Shown: positions 10,610 through 19,789 of the stretch, in pieces
Position numbering within the stretch: position 1 is the first letter of the stretch
How the letters are laid out: each line of letters opens with the position of its first letter
DNA from: Obelidium mucronatum
Taxonomy: Eukaryota > Chytridiomycota > Chytridiomycetes > Chytridiales > Chytriomycetaceae
Assembly: GCA_025765595.1 (NCBI GenBank)
Contig: JAIVFH010000164.1
Coordinates: forward strand, 1 to 60,793
Length of the DNA stretch: 60,793 nucleotides
Direction of reading: 5' to 3'
Translations under genes and position numbers: made by a program
The notes under the pieces: model-generated
Told to the model about the DNA's origin: nothing
What the model saw: the letters and a program-made list of their open reading frames with translations, nothing else
Databases searched by the model: none

Positions 10610-11953
10610 TCAGTAACGATCAATCATAATTTTCCTAACATCCTCAGGATTCATTGCGGCAATGGCAGCTGCTTCCTTGGTACGAACAGCCAAAAAGTTT
10701 TCAAACAGCTCAGGCCCCATGCCTTCCGCAAGAACCTTGTTTTCCCTCAGCTTTTCAAGCGCATCTTCCAACACTTCCGGAAGACGCAAGATCCCAGCTG
10801 CATCTCTCTCCTCCTGTGTCAACGCGCCAGGATCCACTTGACAAGGTGGTGGAAGCTGTTCCTTGTTTCGAATACCATCTAAACCCGCACAGATGATTGC
10901 GCCGAGAGCCAAGTACGGGTTCGCAGTACCATCCAAAGTCTTGATTTCAAAGTGGGCGCCGTCTTGCGAAACACGGAGAGGTGCTTCGCGGTTCTCGATT
11001 CCCCAGACTTGGTAAGCGCCGCTCCAGAAACAGGGCTGGATTCTTTCAAAAGACATTGGGGTGGGCGTTGTGATTGCCATGAGGGCGGGGAGGTGTTTCA
11101 AGACGCCTGCCAGGAACCATTTCCCGAGTTGGCTGACTTTGGGGAGAGGATCGTTGTTAGCATCTTGGATAGACTCGTCATGATGCTTGGCATTATCCGA
11201 GTCGTCGTTGAGAAACAAGTTTTTCGTGCCATCCAAGCTCCATAAACTCAAATGCACGTGACTCGCAGTACCAGCTTGAGCCGCGTACACCTTGGGCGCA
11301 AATGTGGCCACGTAGTTTCCCACTTTCCTGGAGACTTCCTTGATGACGATTCTAGTTTTGATCAAGTTGTCGACGGCGGCAAGCGCGTCCCCGTAAGCGG
11401 TGACGATTTCAAACTGGCCGGGCGCGCTCTCCGGATGGAACTGGTCGACGGGGATGCCCATGGCCTCGAGGGCGTCCACGATTGCGTCCAGAACGGCGAC
11501 GGTTGTCGGGTTTTCAAAGGCGGCCATCTGGGCGTAGATTGCGCGATCGACGGGGGCGGCGGCGGCGGCGTCGAGCAGACAGAACTCGGACTCGAAGCCG
11601 GCGGCGGCGGCGGCGCCCGCGCGCGTCGCCAGGTCGTGCAGCGCGCGGCGCAGGAAGCCGCGCGGGTCCAGCGGCGTGGCAGCGTCGGCGAGGACGACTG
11701 CGTGGCTCGGCGCGTGCGGGAGGCGCGCGAGGGTGGCGCGCGCCGGCTTCAGTAGCGTTTCGCCGACGGGCGCGCCGGCGAACACGGCGTCGTACAAGCA
11801 AGGGAACCCGAAGATCGCCGTCGCCACGCGCTGTCCGGCGCCTGCGATGCGCCCAAAGTAGCGGTGCGCGGGGAACACGCGCGTGCGCACAATGTTGCTG
11901 GTGTCTGTGAAGACAAGGCGCACAAACTTGATGTCGGCGAAGTTGCTGTCCAT
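10610..11953 (-). CDS. Type-I glutamine-synthetase-like enzyme (GSI-like / FluG C-domain family)
   Basis: A single exon of 447 codons from the ATG at 11951-11953 (MDSNFADIKFVRLVFTD), chosen because the family domain begins there; the open frame continues upstream only by chance through a neighbour. GS hallmarks seen: FESEFCLL (metal-binding Glu), HPESAPGQFEIV, SHVHLSLW (catalytic His region), and IENREAPLR (phosphate/ATP-binding Arg block). The family includes glutamine synthetase, gamma-glutamylpolyamine synthetase and FluG-like proteins. The substrate cannot be read from sequence, and fungi usually use GSII for glutamine. Codons in about 11540-11900 are almost all G/C-ending, unlike the rest. 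The start codon faces the TMEM42-like start across only 34 bp. Confidence 0.85.
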   Translation of the reverse strand: MDSNFADIKFVRLVFTDTSNIVRTRVFPAHRYFGRIAGAGQRVATAIFGFPCLYDAVFAGAPVGETLLKPARATLARLPHAPSHAVVLADAATPLDPRGFLRRALHDLATRAGAAAAAGFESEFCLLDAAAAAPVDRAIYAQMAAFENPTTVAVLDAIVDALEAMGIPVDQFHPESAPGQFEIVTAYGDALAAVDNLIKTRIVIKEVSRKVGNYVATFAPKVYAAQAGTASHVHLSLWSLDGTKNLFLNDDSDNAKHHDESIQDANNDPLPKVSQLGKWFLAGVLKHLPALMAITTPTPMSFERIQPCFWSGAYQVWGIENREAPLRVSQDGAHFEIKTLDGTANPYLALGAIICAGLDGIRNKEQLPPPCQVDPGALTQEERDAAGILRLPEVLEDALEKLRENKVLAEGMGPELFENFLAVRTKEAAAIAAMNPEDVRKIMIDRY

Positions 11954-11987
11954 TTGATCTAAATAAATATTTATTGAAGAACAAAAA
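11954..11987. promoter_or_regulatory. 34-bp bidirectional start region with a 14-bp palindrome
   Basis: The whole space between two opposed start codons. It contains AATAAATATTTATT (11962-11975), a perfect inverted palindrome that can serve as a TATA-like box in either direction. The space is too small for a standard promoter plus 5' UTR, so transcription start sites or upstream elements probably lie in the opposing gene. Confidence 0.55.
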
Positions 11988-12513
11988 ATGTTTGTCCTGT
12001 CTGTTGCATCGGGGCTGCTTGCGGCTTCATCCACGCTGTTTGCAAAACTCCTGGCTTCAACTGAAACCCACATTTGGTTCCTACCCGAGTCGTCGCTGCT
12101 GCATTGGATCCACCCAAAGGCTGTCCTACTGCCACTCGTAATTGCATCCAACATTGCAATGTGGGCAGTGTTTACTCGCGCCTTGAATTCATCGTCGTCT
12201 TCAGTAGCCGTGACGGTTCTGAACAGCAGTTCAAACATGATTGCATCAGTTTAGTGTGCCTTTTTTTTGGGATCAATCAAAACTTGGGAGACTGATATTC
12301 AAAAAATCATCAACAAAGGCTCTTCTTGGGTACTTTCTATTTGACGAAAACCTATCAGTCAGATGGTGGATTGGGGCTTGCTTTGTGCTGGCAGGAAGCG
12401 CCTTGATGAATAACAGCAGCATCAACAAAAACGACGAATTGACCTCAAAACAAGAAGAATACACGATAAAAACAAGATCATCAACCCGAAACCAAAAACC
12501 AAAACAAACATGA
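11988..12513 (+). CDS. TMEM42-like small multi-pass membrane protein (EamA/DMT-related)
   Basis: Two exons (intron 12249-12318, donor GTTTAG) give 151 residues with four predicted membrane helices. Matches to the TMEM42 pattern: MFVLSVASGLLAASSTLFAK; IASNIAMWAVFTRALNSSSS; VLNSSSNMIASALLGYFLF; and LSVRWWIGACFVLAGSALM. The protein has half the helix number of full drug/metabolite transporters. Its function is unknown in any organism I know of; membrane location is the only safe statement. The C-terminus is a short polar, Lys-rich tail. The unusual donor is supported because removing 70 bp restores the frame and the conserved helix. Confidence 0.75.
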
Positions 12514-12573
12514 AAAACGAAAATAGAAAAAAAAAAAAAAAAAAAGAAACGTCTCTCTTTTTTTAATAATAAC

Positions 12574-13065
12574 TTAATGACCACCACCACCCCCCTTTTC
12601 CCCACCACCACGCAAAATAAACCAAACCTGAGTCCCCACACTCAACACCATAAAAAAGCACCCAAAAACCGCCAACCCCACCGCACTCACTTTCATTGAA
12701 TCCCACTTCTTCGCCACATCCGCAGGGTCCGTCACCATCCTCAATTTATAATACAAAACCCCTGGAAGAATATAACAAATCGCTGTACTCCCCGTCGCAC
12801 CCACCAACGACAAGACTGTCGATAAATCGTCCACGGAAATGGCGATTAAATAACTGCCGACAAGGAGTCCCGTTGTGATGGCTGTGAACCGGAATTCAGT
12901 CATTTGGATGGCTGTGTTTCCACCTGTTAGGACTTTTTCAAGGGATGCACGCGCTGGGTGGCATTGTAGTGGGTAACTTAGGAGGAATAATATGGCGAGG
13001 GATATTTGGCCGCCTGTGATGAGGGCTCCAGGTGGATCTTTGGGGAAATTGTTAAAACTTTTTTG

Positions 13066-13106
<41 letters not shown>

Positions 13107-13390
13107 AAACAACTTACACATTGAAATCACGTTGCCTGCAACAGAGTTTCCAAATGTCAAGTACCCCATGATCCCAATCAACTGATAGACACTGAAAGCC
13201 GTTGTGATGGACAAGTGAATAACGCGACTGACGCGAGGAATAGCGTTATCGTCCAATTCATTATGCACAGCGAAAATCTTGAACCGACGAAAAAAAAAAA
13301 AAAGCAAACGTCAATTACAAGCGGCAACAAAGAAAAAACAAAACAAGAGATTGAGATAGATAAAGGGAAGAAGAAGAAAAATAAAAACAC

Positions 13391-13425
<35 letters not shown>

Positions 13426-14343
13426 ACGTTCTGATGACAAGTAAAAGCAAAAACAAAAATGGGTAAAATCTTGAAAAACGAGGAATCCACTTTAACCCAA
13501 GTGATTTCATTCCACTCGGGTCGTTTTGGCATTCCAGCCGCCGGCAGCGGCGATACAAAATATGAAAAAACGATCCCAACGAGGTACACGACAGCACAGA
13601 GCGCCAGCATCGACGTGTACCTCAAACTATTCAATTGCTTTGCAAACGCCACTGGAATCAAGAGAACCATTGATAATGTGATCCATAGCTGTTTACTGAA
13701 AATTACCGAGTGGGGTGGAGAGTCTGGGTATAACGAATGCATGACTGTTGGGAGCAGGTCGCCAATGATTACGAGGTACGATATCGACACGCCAAAGCAC
13801 TTTATCGCGATTGCGAGGTCGAACCAGATGGCGGCTTGTGGGTAAGTGAGTTTGGAAATCTGGAAGAAGGAGGAATGGCGGCCGATTTTGGAGGCGCAGT
13901 GGGTTAGGAGTGTGAGGCCGAATGCTGATGCGAGGCCAGAGAGAGCTATGAGGAGGGATCCGAAACCGAGGCCTGTGCTGGCGAGGGCTTTGGGCATTGC
14001 AAGCATTCCGCTTCCAAGGATTGTGTTTGTGATATTGACGGTGGAGCCTTTTGAAAAGAAACAGGGTGAGTGTGGGGTTTCGTTGCAGTTAGATTGTGGA
14101 AGGAGTTTGGGTTATGATGGAGATGGAGAGAGAAAGCAGAATTGGCTGTAACTCACTCATGATGGTTCCTGTTGCTTCGCTTGACCCGCCGTGGTACAAA
14201 TCTTCCTCATCGTCGGGGTCGTCGGCGTCTCTTGACGCCAGGCTTGCGTAGTTGTTTCCCATCGTTGATGCTTGAAGAACTGGCGTTGCAATAGACCGCA
14301 CTCGAGGGGCCGTTTGTGCGTCGGTTGCTATGGAGAGAGGCAT
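12574..14343 (-). CDS. Vacuolar amino-acid transporter of the AAAP/SLC38 family (AVT-like)
   Basis: Amino acid/proton antiporter or symporter, in fungi usually on the vacuole. A polar N-terminus with DADDPDDEEDLYHGG precedes the first helix, which is split by an intron and reads GSTVNITNTILGSGMLAMPK, the signature AAAP motif. Further helices: WFDLAIAIKCFGVSISYLVI, LWITLSMVLLIPVAF, the intron-flanked FAFTCHQNIFAVHNEL (typical of SLC38/AVT), YQLIGIMGYLTFGN, and the C-terminal helices around SLVGATGSTAICYILPGVLYY. It ends in a Gly-rich tail (GGGGGH). Two introns hold extreme simple repeats: (CA)16 and an A31 tract. The start lies 40 bp from the opposed PSMG2-like start. Confidence 0.88.
13071..13102. 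repeat. (CA)16 microsatellite inside an intron
   Basis: Uninterrupted CA dinucleotide repeat within an intron of the AVT-like transporter; on the coding strand it is a TG tract just after the splice donor. Confidence 0.9.
13392..13422. repeat. A31 homopolymer inside an intron
   Basis: Run of 31 A on the plus strand (T31 on the coding strand) immediately after the GTGAGT donor of an AVT-like intron. Confidence 0.85.
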
Positions 14344-14383
14344 CTTTATTATTCTACAAAAAAAACAAACAATATAAAAAACA
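14344..14383. promoter_or_regulatory. 40-bp bidirectional start region (AVT-like / PSMG2-like)
   Basis: AT-rich spacer between opposed ATGs with an AATATAAAAAAC TATA-like stretch at about 14371-14382. It is again too short for two separate core promoters. Confidence 0.5.
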
Positions 14384-15367
14384 ATGCAGTCCACGTATAC
14401 TTCTTCCTCCTCAACGCCCAAGCCGCTGATCCTCGTATGCTTGCGTCTCGTGCCTTGCATCTTTTTGCTTGATTTAATCAATGGAACCACAGGCAGCGCC
14501 GCAGAGCATTGGAAACATTGGCCGCCTTGCCGTCGACCTGCTCCTCGCCAACTCCAACATCCTCGCCAGACACGTCATCACGTCGCCCCTTGTAGTTCCG
14601 TTTGCGTGTGTTGACGCGGCATCGTTGTCGGTGGAGCATTCGCTGAATTCAGCGTTCGAAGTTGTCGAAACGGATGCGGCAGTGATTGTGCAGCTGCGGG
14701 CGAGCATCTTCAAGGTGTGTGTTCGATGAAAGCGAAAAGAAAGCCTAACACCAACAAAGGGGCATGCGCACCGCTTCGCGCGCGACCTCGCAGCGTGGAT
14801 CGCGGCGCAAGAGTTCTCTGCCGTCGTTGTGCTCGCGAGCTTCGACGAGTTCAAGCGCACGGACGCGCAGATCCAGACGCGCGACCCGAGGCGCTTCCGC
14901 GTCGCGGCCGCCGACGCCGCCGCTGCCGCCGCGTGGACGGCGCGCTGCGCGGCGCTGCGCTGGCGGCCGCTGGAGGCGTTCTGCCGCGCCGAGGAGATGC
15001 GCGCGGGCGCGCTGCTGCCGCTGGACGCCGGCCTGGCCGCTGCGCTGCTGGACGCGCTGGCGGCCGTGCGCGCGAGCGTCGTGCTGGTGTCGTGGTTTGT
15101 GCCCGAGGACGGCTGTGCGTGTTTTGTGTGTGTGTTTACTGGTTGTTTCTGATTCCTCGATTGCTGCCAGTCCACTTCCAGCAAGCAATGCAGATGGCGA
15201 AATCGGTGGGCGAATTGCTGGACTTTGGCAAATCAGGTGCGTGCGTCAAATCTGTCGGGAAACACACACATTGACAGGAATATTGCACAACAGACCACTG
15301 GAAACTTCCTTACTCGTGGCACGAGGCTGCATTGACGACTTCAACAGCAACAGCCTTGTATACTTGA
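14384..15367 (+). CDS. Proteasome assembly chaperone 2 (PSMG2/ADD66-like)
   Basis: Acts with PAC1 in assembling the 20S proteasome alpha ring. The first exon (MQSTYTSSSSTPKPLIL, 14384-14434) joins over a 58-bp intron to APQSIGNIGRLAVDLLL, which matches the family motif (SVGNVGQLAVDLL). After VIVQLRASIFK and a second intron comes HAHRFARDLAAWI, then VVVLASFDEFKRTDAQI, the typical middle of PAC2. Codons from 14760 to 15110 are extremely GC-rich. The last exons are less certain: HFQQAMQMAKSVGELL is in frame, but the final piece (WKLPYSWHEAAL, like the family C-terminus) is one base out of frame around 15280, so the stop at 15365-15367 is provisional. Confidence 0.75.
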
Positions 15368-15408
15368 TACGTATGGTGATGAAAATAAAAAAAAAACGCG
15401 AAAAATCA

Positions 15409-18244
15409 ATGTCCACAGCCGCTCTTGAGCACAAGAACCGCGGCAACGAGCACTACAAGAAGCGCGAGTTTGCGCTTGCGATCGACTGCTACTCGGCGGC
15501 GGTCGCGCTCGAGCCCGCCTGCGCCGCCTTCCGCGGCAATCGCAGCGCCGCGCTGTTCGAACTCGGCCGCTACGCCGAGGCTGCCGCAGACGCAGCGACG
15601 GCGCGCGGCCTCTGCGGCGCCGGCGACGACGCCTTGGCGGCGCGCCTCGATGCGCGCGTGCTCAGCTGTGCGGCGTTCCTGTGCGACGTGGTACCATCCC
15701 ACACCGCATCCCACACCGCATCATCCCACAGCGACGCGTTTCTGCGCCAGACGCTGATTGCGGTGCCGTCGTACGAGTACTTTCCGATTGGCCACGACAA
15801 GGCCGTGTCGCTGCTTGTCGCTAGCGAGGGCGATGCAAAAACACCTACTGTTGCCTTGTCGGAACTCGCAGACTTTAGCGTTTTGCTTGGAGGTAATAAT
15901 ACTGTTTACAAGATGATGGCTTTTATTTCATGGAAAATTCATACGATCACACACATTCACAGGCGCAGGAGACGGAAGACACATGTTTGCAACTTTGAGC
16001 GATGTGTGGAATCAATTCAAGAACCAACCCAGCCACAATGATGCTGTTCTCGCCAGCAATATCAAGATGAGATTCGTGCTGAATGACTTGAATCCAACCG
16101 TTGCAGCACGGCACATTCTCCTTCTTACCTTCATTTCCCAACTGCCTGCCTTCCCAGAATACAATCGCCAAGAGAACCCAGACCTGGTGGTCCTCATTTC
16201 AACCGTCACTTACTTGTTTGCCGGTGTCGTCATGCCAAAAGCCCACTTTGACGCTGTCTATGCCGTCATTTCGGAATACAACTCCAACCTCGAGGACACG
16301 TTGGCTTCCAAATTGCCTTTCGTCTCCATCACAAACGAATCCACTCGAATCGCCGTCCAACGCGTTTTCCATCTCTGGCATTCCAAAATCAAGACGATTT
16401 CACGCAAGAAAATCCTTGCTTCCTATAAAGTACAAAACTTGGACCCAAGTCTCATGGAAGAGCTCACTGGAAACGGAAACATGTCTGAAATGAACGCCGA
16501 GTTCGTCGATATGCAAAAGCAGAGACAAGACCAATTGAAGGATATGGTCAACATGTTTACGGACGAACAAATCATGGAAATGATTCCTGGGCCCGGGTCC
16601 GTCGCTTCTAAAAAAGAAATGATTGGGAAAATGATGGCTGAGACTTCTCCGTTGGATACGACTTTGGATACGAATCCGTTGCTGATTGGAGATAAGCTGT
16701 TTATGCAGAAATCCAAAACGTTGCTTCCGCCTATTGATTATCCGGGTTTGGATGACTCCATCAAGTCTGAAATCAGCAATATTCGTGTTGATTTCTCCAA
16801 AGCCAAAGTAACGAGACCGAGACCGTACGACATGCCTGTATTGAAGAAATTTGTGCACGAGTACCTGCCGAACCCAGCAATGATTGACTTTGACTTTGTG
16901 GAATTAATGGGTCATATTGAGTTATCGTACGACTTGTTGGATGTAGCAGAGAATCTGAATGGATTGGACGTGCCCAAAGAAGCCAGAGACGTTTTTGATT
17001 GTTTTGGGCGCTTGTTTTTCAATTCTGCGCATTGTTTCAAGGAGATGAATGTCGGGGTGGAGCTTTGTGCGGGGGATATTCATTCACTGGGTCTTGAATT
17101 GACGAGGAAGAACTCTGTGGCGGCAGGGATGGATGAACAAAGTGTTCCGCAATTATTTGATTGCATTTTGATGAGCAACATCCCTGACTATACTGGTCTT
17201 TTGAATGGATTGCTGATCATGTCTCCGTTGCTGAAAAAGACTGGAACCACAACCAAGAACCCCGCGATTCTTAGAGCCAATGTTCTCTTCAACACTGGAA
17301 TCTGGAAAAACTACGACCACTACGTGTTCAGTAGCACGTTGCTCAATGACGCTTCAGAGACTTTGCATCTATTGGGAGCAAAAGTGATTCGCGGTGGTTT
17401 ATGGGGCGATGATCCATGCTGGACTTTTGCCACCACCCCCACATTAGCCACCGACATCAACAGCAGAGAACAACTGATCCAATGGCTGCATCGCCTCGTA
17501 CTTGCAATCTCATACCCAGCACCTCGCGACGTCCGACAAGCCTTCTTTGAAAACAGTCCATTAACGTTAAACACGTTTCTCTTGGCGATTGAAACCGTCT
17601 CCAAACACGTGCCACTGCACTGGATCTCTGGGTTCTTGCAAGAGTTGATGTTTTCAACGAAACCGATCGTGGCTCCCATCAGTGTCCCTGAATTCTCACC
17701 AAACAAGGTGGTTCCGAACTTGAAGCCTCGTGTGTTACATGTAGCTCCGTTCCGTCAGGAGTTGCAGGCGCTTGTGTCCTTGTGGTCAATGTCGTCTTCG
17801 TCGTCGTCGGTAACCTGTTTCTCAAGGCTTCCGCTCCCGCAGTTGCCCAAAGATGTTGTTTGCATTCAGACTCCCCCCTTGGATAGAACTTATCCGGCAG
17901 CCTATGTTCCAAAGTCAATGTCTGCGGCCTTGGGGCTTTTGATTCTCCCACAAACACTTGCTGATACAGTGCAATACAGTAGAGCGGGGCCCATCCAAGG
18001 GCTGTATGCATCGATTGTTATCAAACAGAGTAAAGACTGTCACTTGTTTACAGCTGTACAAAGAGTTGAAGGAAGTGAGAAGGAAGACGAGATTGCCTTG
18101 AGGCTTTCATTTGTTGCTTCAAAGGCGTTTATTGAGGGTTTGAAGAAGGAGGAGGGAAGTCGACATGTTGTGATTGCGATTCGAACCGATTCATGGGAGA
18201 TTTTGAGTCGTCCCGTTCAAGTTTCCGCGTTTAATGTTGAATGA
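15409..18244 (+). CDS. TPR-DUF4470 protein, 921 residues
   Basis: N-terminal tetratricopeptide repeats (EHKNRGNEHYKKREFALAID, then AFRGNRSAALFELGRYAEAA) give a protein-binding superhelix. A region ending LADFSVLLGGAGDGRHMFAT follows; this resembles the DUF4470 motif found in fungal TPR and MYND-finger proteins. One intron (15893-15962) sits exactly in that motif, and its 70-bp removal keeps the frame. The C-terminal 600 residues are soluble, contain a Ser run (MSSSSSS), and match no fold I recognise. I see no zinc-finger Cys cluster, so it is not a MYND protein. Function unknown. The stop lies 3 bp from the stop of the convergent RidA gene. Confidence 0.8.
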
Positions 18245-18247
18245 TTG

Positions 18248-18649
18248 TCAACCAACAATAGCATCTACTTCAATCTCAACCAACATTCTGGAATCAATAA
18301 ATCCTGCGACTTCCACCATTGTAGCGACAGGCTCGATTCCACTTGCCCCACCAAAGTAATGGTAATGTGCCTTCCCAATCGCTTCGTTATCCTGAGCAAT
18401 GTTTTTAACAAACATTCGAGTCCGAACTACATCCTTCAAGGAGGAGCCCAAAGCTTGCAGGGCTTTTTCAATGTTGTCAAAGATTTTCATTGTTTGGAGG
18501 TGAGCGTCGCCAGGGTGCATGAATTCGCCGGTTTCAGGGTCGGTGGAGGTTGTTCCGGCGACGGCGATGAAGGGTCCCTTTTTGACTGCGCGGGAGTATC
18601 CGACGATGGGTTCCCATGGGCTTTTTGTGTGGTGGTTTGTACGTATCAT
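18248..18649 (-). CDS. RidA/YjgF/UK114-family enamine/imine deaminase
   Basis: A single exon of 133 codons. RidA proteins hydrolyse reactive 2-aminoacrylate and related enamines or imines released by PLP enzymes. Family blocks: SPWEPIVGYSRAVK at the N-terminus, FIAVAGTTS, QTMKIFDNIEKALQALGSSL, the Arg-containing VVRTRMFVKNI, and EPVATMVEVAGF close to the C-terminus. The Arg that binds the substrate carboxylate is in VVRTR. There is no transit peptide, so cytosolic location is likely. The 3' end is nearly contiguous with the TPR-DUF4470 stop, so the two mRNAs must overlap in antisense. A decayed second copy lies at 21186-21402. Confidence 0.93.
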   Translation of the reverse strand: MIRTNHHTKSPWEPIVGYSRAVKKGPFIAVAGTTSTDPETGEFMHPGDAHLQTMKIFDNIEKALQALGSSLKDVVRTRMFVKNIAQDNEAIGKAHYHYFGGASGIEPVATMVEVAGFIDSRMLVEIEVDAIVG

Positions 18650-18992
18650 TTTTTCAAGTACTTGGCGGGTTGGTTTTTTTTTTTGACGTGGTTTTTTTGT
18701 TTTTAGTTTGATGATGATGATGTCATCAGTTTGATGATGATGATAATATCACTCACAGTATTTAAATCTTTTGTTTTTTGGAATGATATCACTGCGAATT
18801 TATGCAGGCAATTTTTTTCCCACATGGAATGTATCTACAGTAACAACTACAAGTATCAATCAAGTGTATCGAGTTTTTTTTTGTTTGCAAGTATAAGCCG
18901 CAACCGCACGACTGTTTTTAAAAAATTACATTTCAAATGCTCATAATATGCCGTGAATTGTGAAGGCTGAAATTAGATTTACTCCGTGGTTA
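18650..18992. repeat. Upstream half of a direct segmental duplication
   Basis: No gene. Together with RidA this segment is the left copy of a direct duplication whose right copy is at about 21177-21690. The clearest shared stretch is CTCATAATATGCC(G/A)TGAATT near 18942 and 21609. TGATGA repeats occur near 18709-18745. Confidence 0.65.
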
Positions 18993-19615
18993 CTGTTTGT
19001 CTCAAGAAGAAAGACCCAACCCAATTTCGAATGCCATACTTATCTACTCAACACAAAATAAATTAATGTAAAAGGATGCCCCTTATTATTTACGAAAACC
19101 CATGAGAACAAGGGGGAAAATTTTCCGAAGAATTTATTTTATGTCGGAAGTCGTGTCATTTCAGATCAGAAAAGTCTATAAAACCAGCCGCTTTTCCCCC
19201 TTGAATCATCACAAAACCATCTCAAAAGATAGAATCTTGAACGATGGCTCCGCATTCCCCTGGCCTTTTCACGACCAGAACTCGGTTATCCAGTCCTTGC
19301 GTTCAAGTTCTCAACTTTGTCAAGCTCCTGTCCGACTTCTGCCAAATCTCGCTTCTTTCGTCGGCTTCCGATTCGATTCTAGTTCAAGAAATTCAAGAAC
19401 ACACAAATGACCGAAAGGTCTCGATTATTATTCAATCAACATAAATTGCCAGGTCCACGAACCCAGCACTATTGGTCCATATGCCTCCTTTTGGAGCGAC
19501 CAACACGGTGATGCCGATAATAATCGTGAGTTTGTATATTTGGATGCTGGTTGCTTATTTTGTTGTTGTTCTAACGTTCATTTATACTTTGGGTCTTTCT
19601 TTTTGAAACAAACAG
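18993..19615 (+). mobile_element. 623-bp TIR element, TA-flanked (Tc1/mariner-type non-autonomous), copy 1
   Basis: Ends are inverted repeats of about 26 bp: CTGTTTGTCTCAAGAAGAAA at 18993 against the reverse complement of the right end, CTGTTTGTTTCAAAAAGAAA. Both ends are bordered by TA, as expected for a TA target duplication. A second copy (35654-35959, opposite orientation) has the same ends and inner flanks but lacks about 300 bp of the middle. The paralogous sequence near 21650 lacks the element altogether, giving an empty site. No transposase is visible, so it would need to be mobilised in trans. The middle holds a TATA box and the short frame at 19244. Confidence 0.75.
19244..19444 (+). 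CDS. Short unidentified frame inside the TIR element
   Basis: A frame of 66 codons (MAPHSPGLFTTRTRLSSPC start) about 60 bp downstream of TCTATAAAACC (19175-19185), a good TATA position. An alternative spliced form would use a GT...CCAG intron around 19413-19452 and continue with FWSDQHGDADNN, ending at a GTGAGT donor that is also conserved (GTAAGT) in the other copy. The conserved donor and acceptor suggest a captured gene fragment rather than a transposase. I recognise no family; it may be non-coding. Confidence 0.25.
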   Translation: MAPHSPGLFTTRTRLSSPCVQVLNFVKLLSDFCQISLLSSASDSILVQEIQEHTNDRKVSIIIQST

Positions 19616-19789
19616 TATATAGGATATTTGTTGTTGTTATTCATAATGAATTGTGGTGTAAATAAATTTGGGTTGCTATTCTATTAAAATTGATTCAATT
19701 CCCTTTGATTTGCATAACAGGAATTCTTCTATTAGTAGTTCAATATTTATTGTTATTATTGAATCTTTTATTTGAATAGTAACTCTGCA

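Noticed and set aside
11514..11984. Arg/Ala-rich frames on both strands in GC-rich islands (for example 11482-11910, 14745-15188, 47670-48179)
   Set aside because: GC-rich coding islands deplete stops in all frames; these are shadows without family features.
10610..12238. Extended 542-codon start for the glutamine-synthetase-like gene
   Set aside because: The extra 95 codons are antisense to the TMEM42-like gene and have no GS similarity; the family domain starts at 11953.
13071..13102. CRISPR-like or satellite array
   Set aside because: Simple (CA)16 microsatellite without spacers; the genome is eukaryotic.
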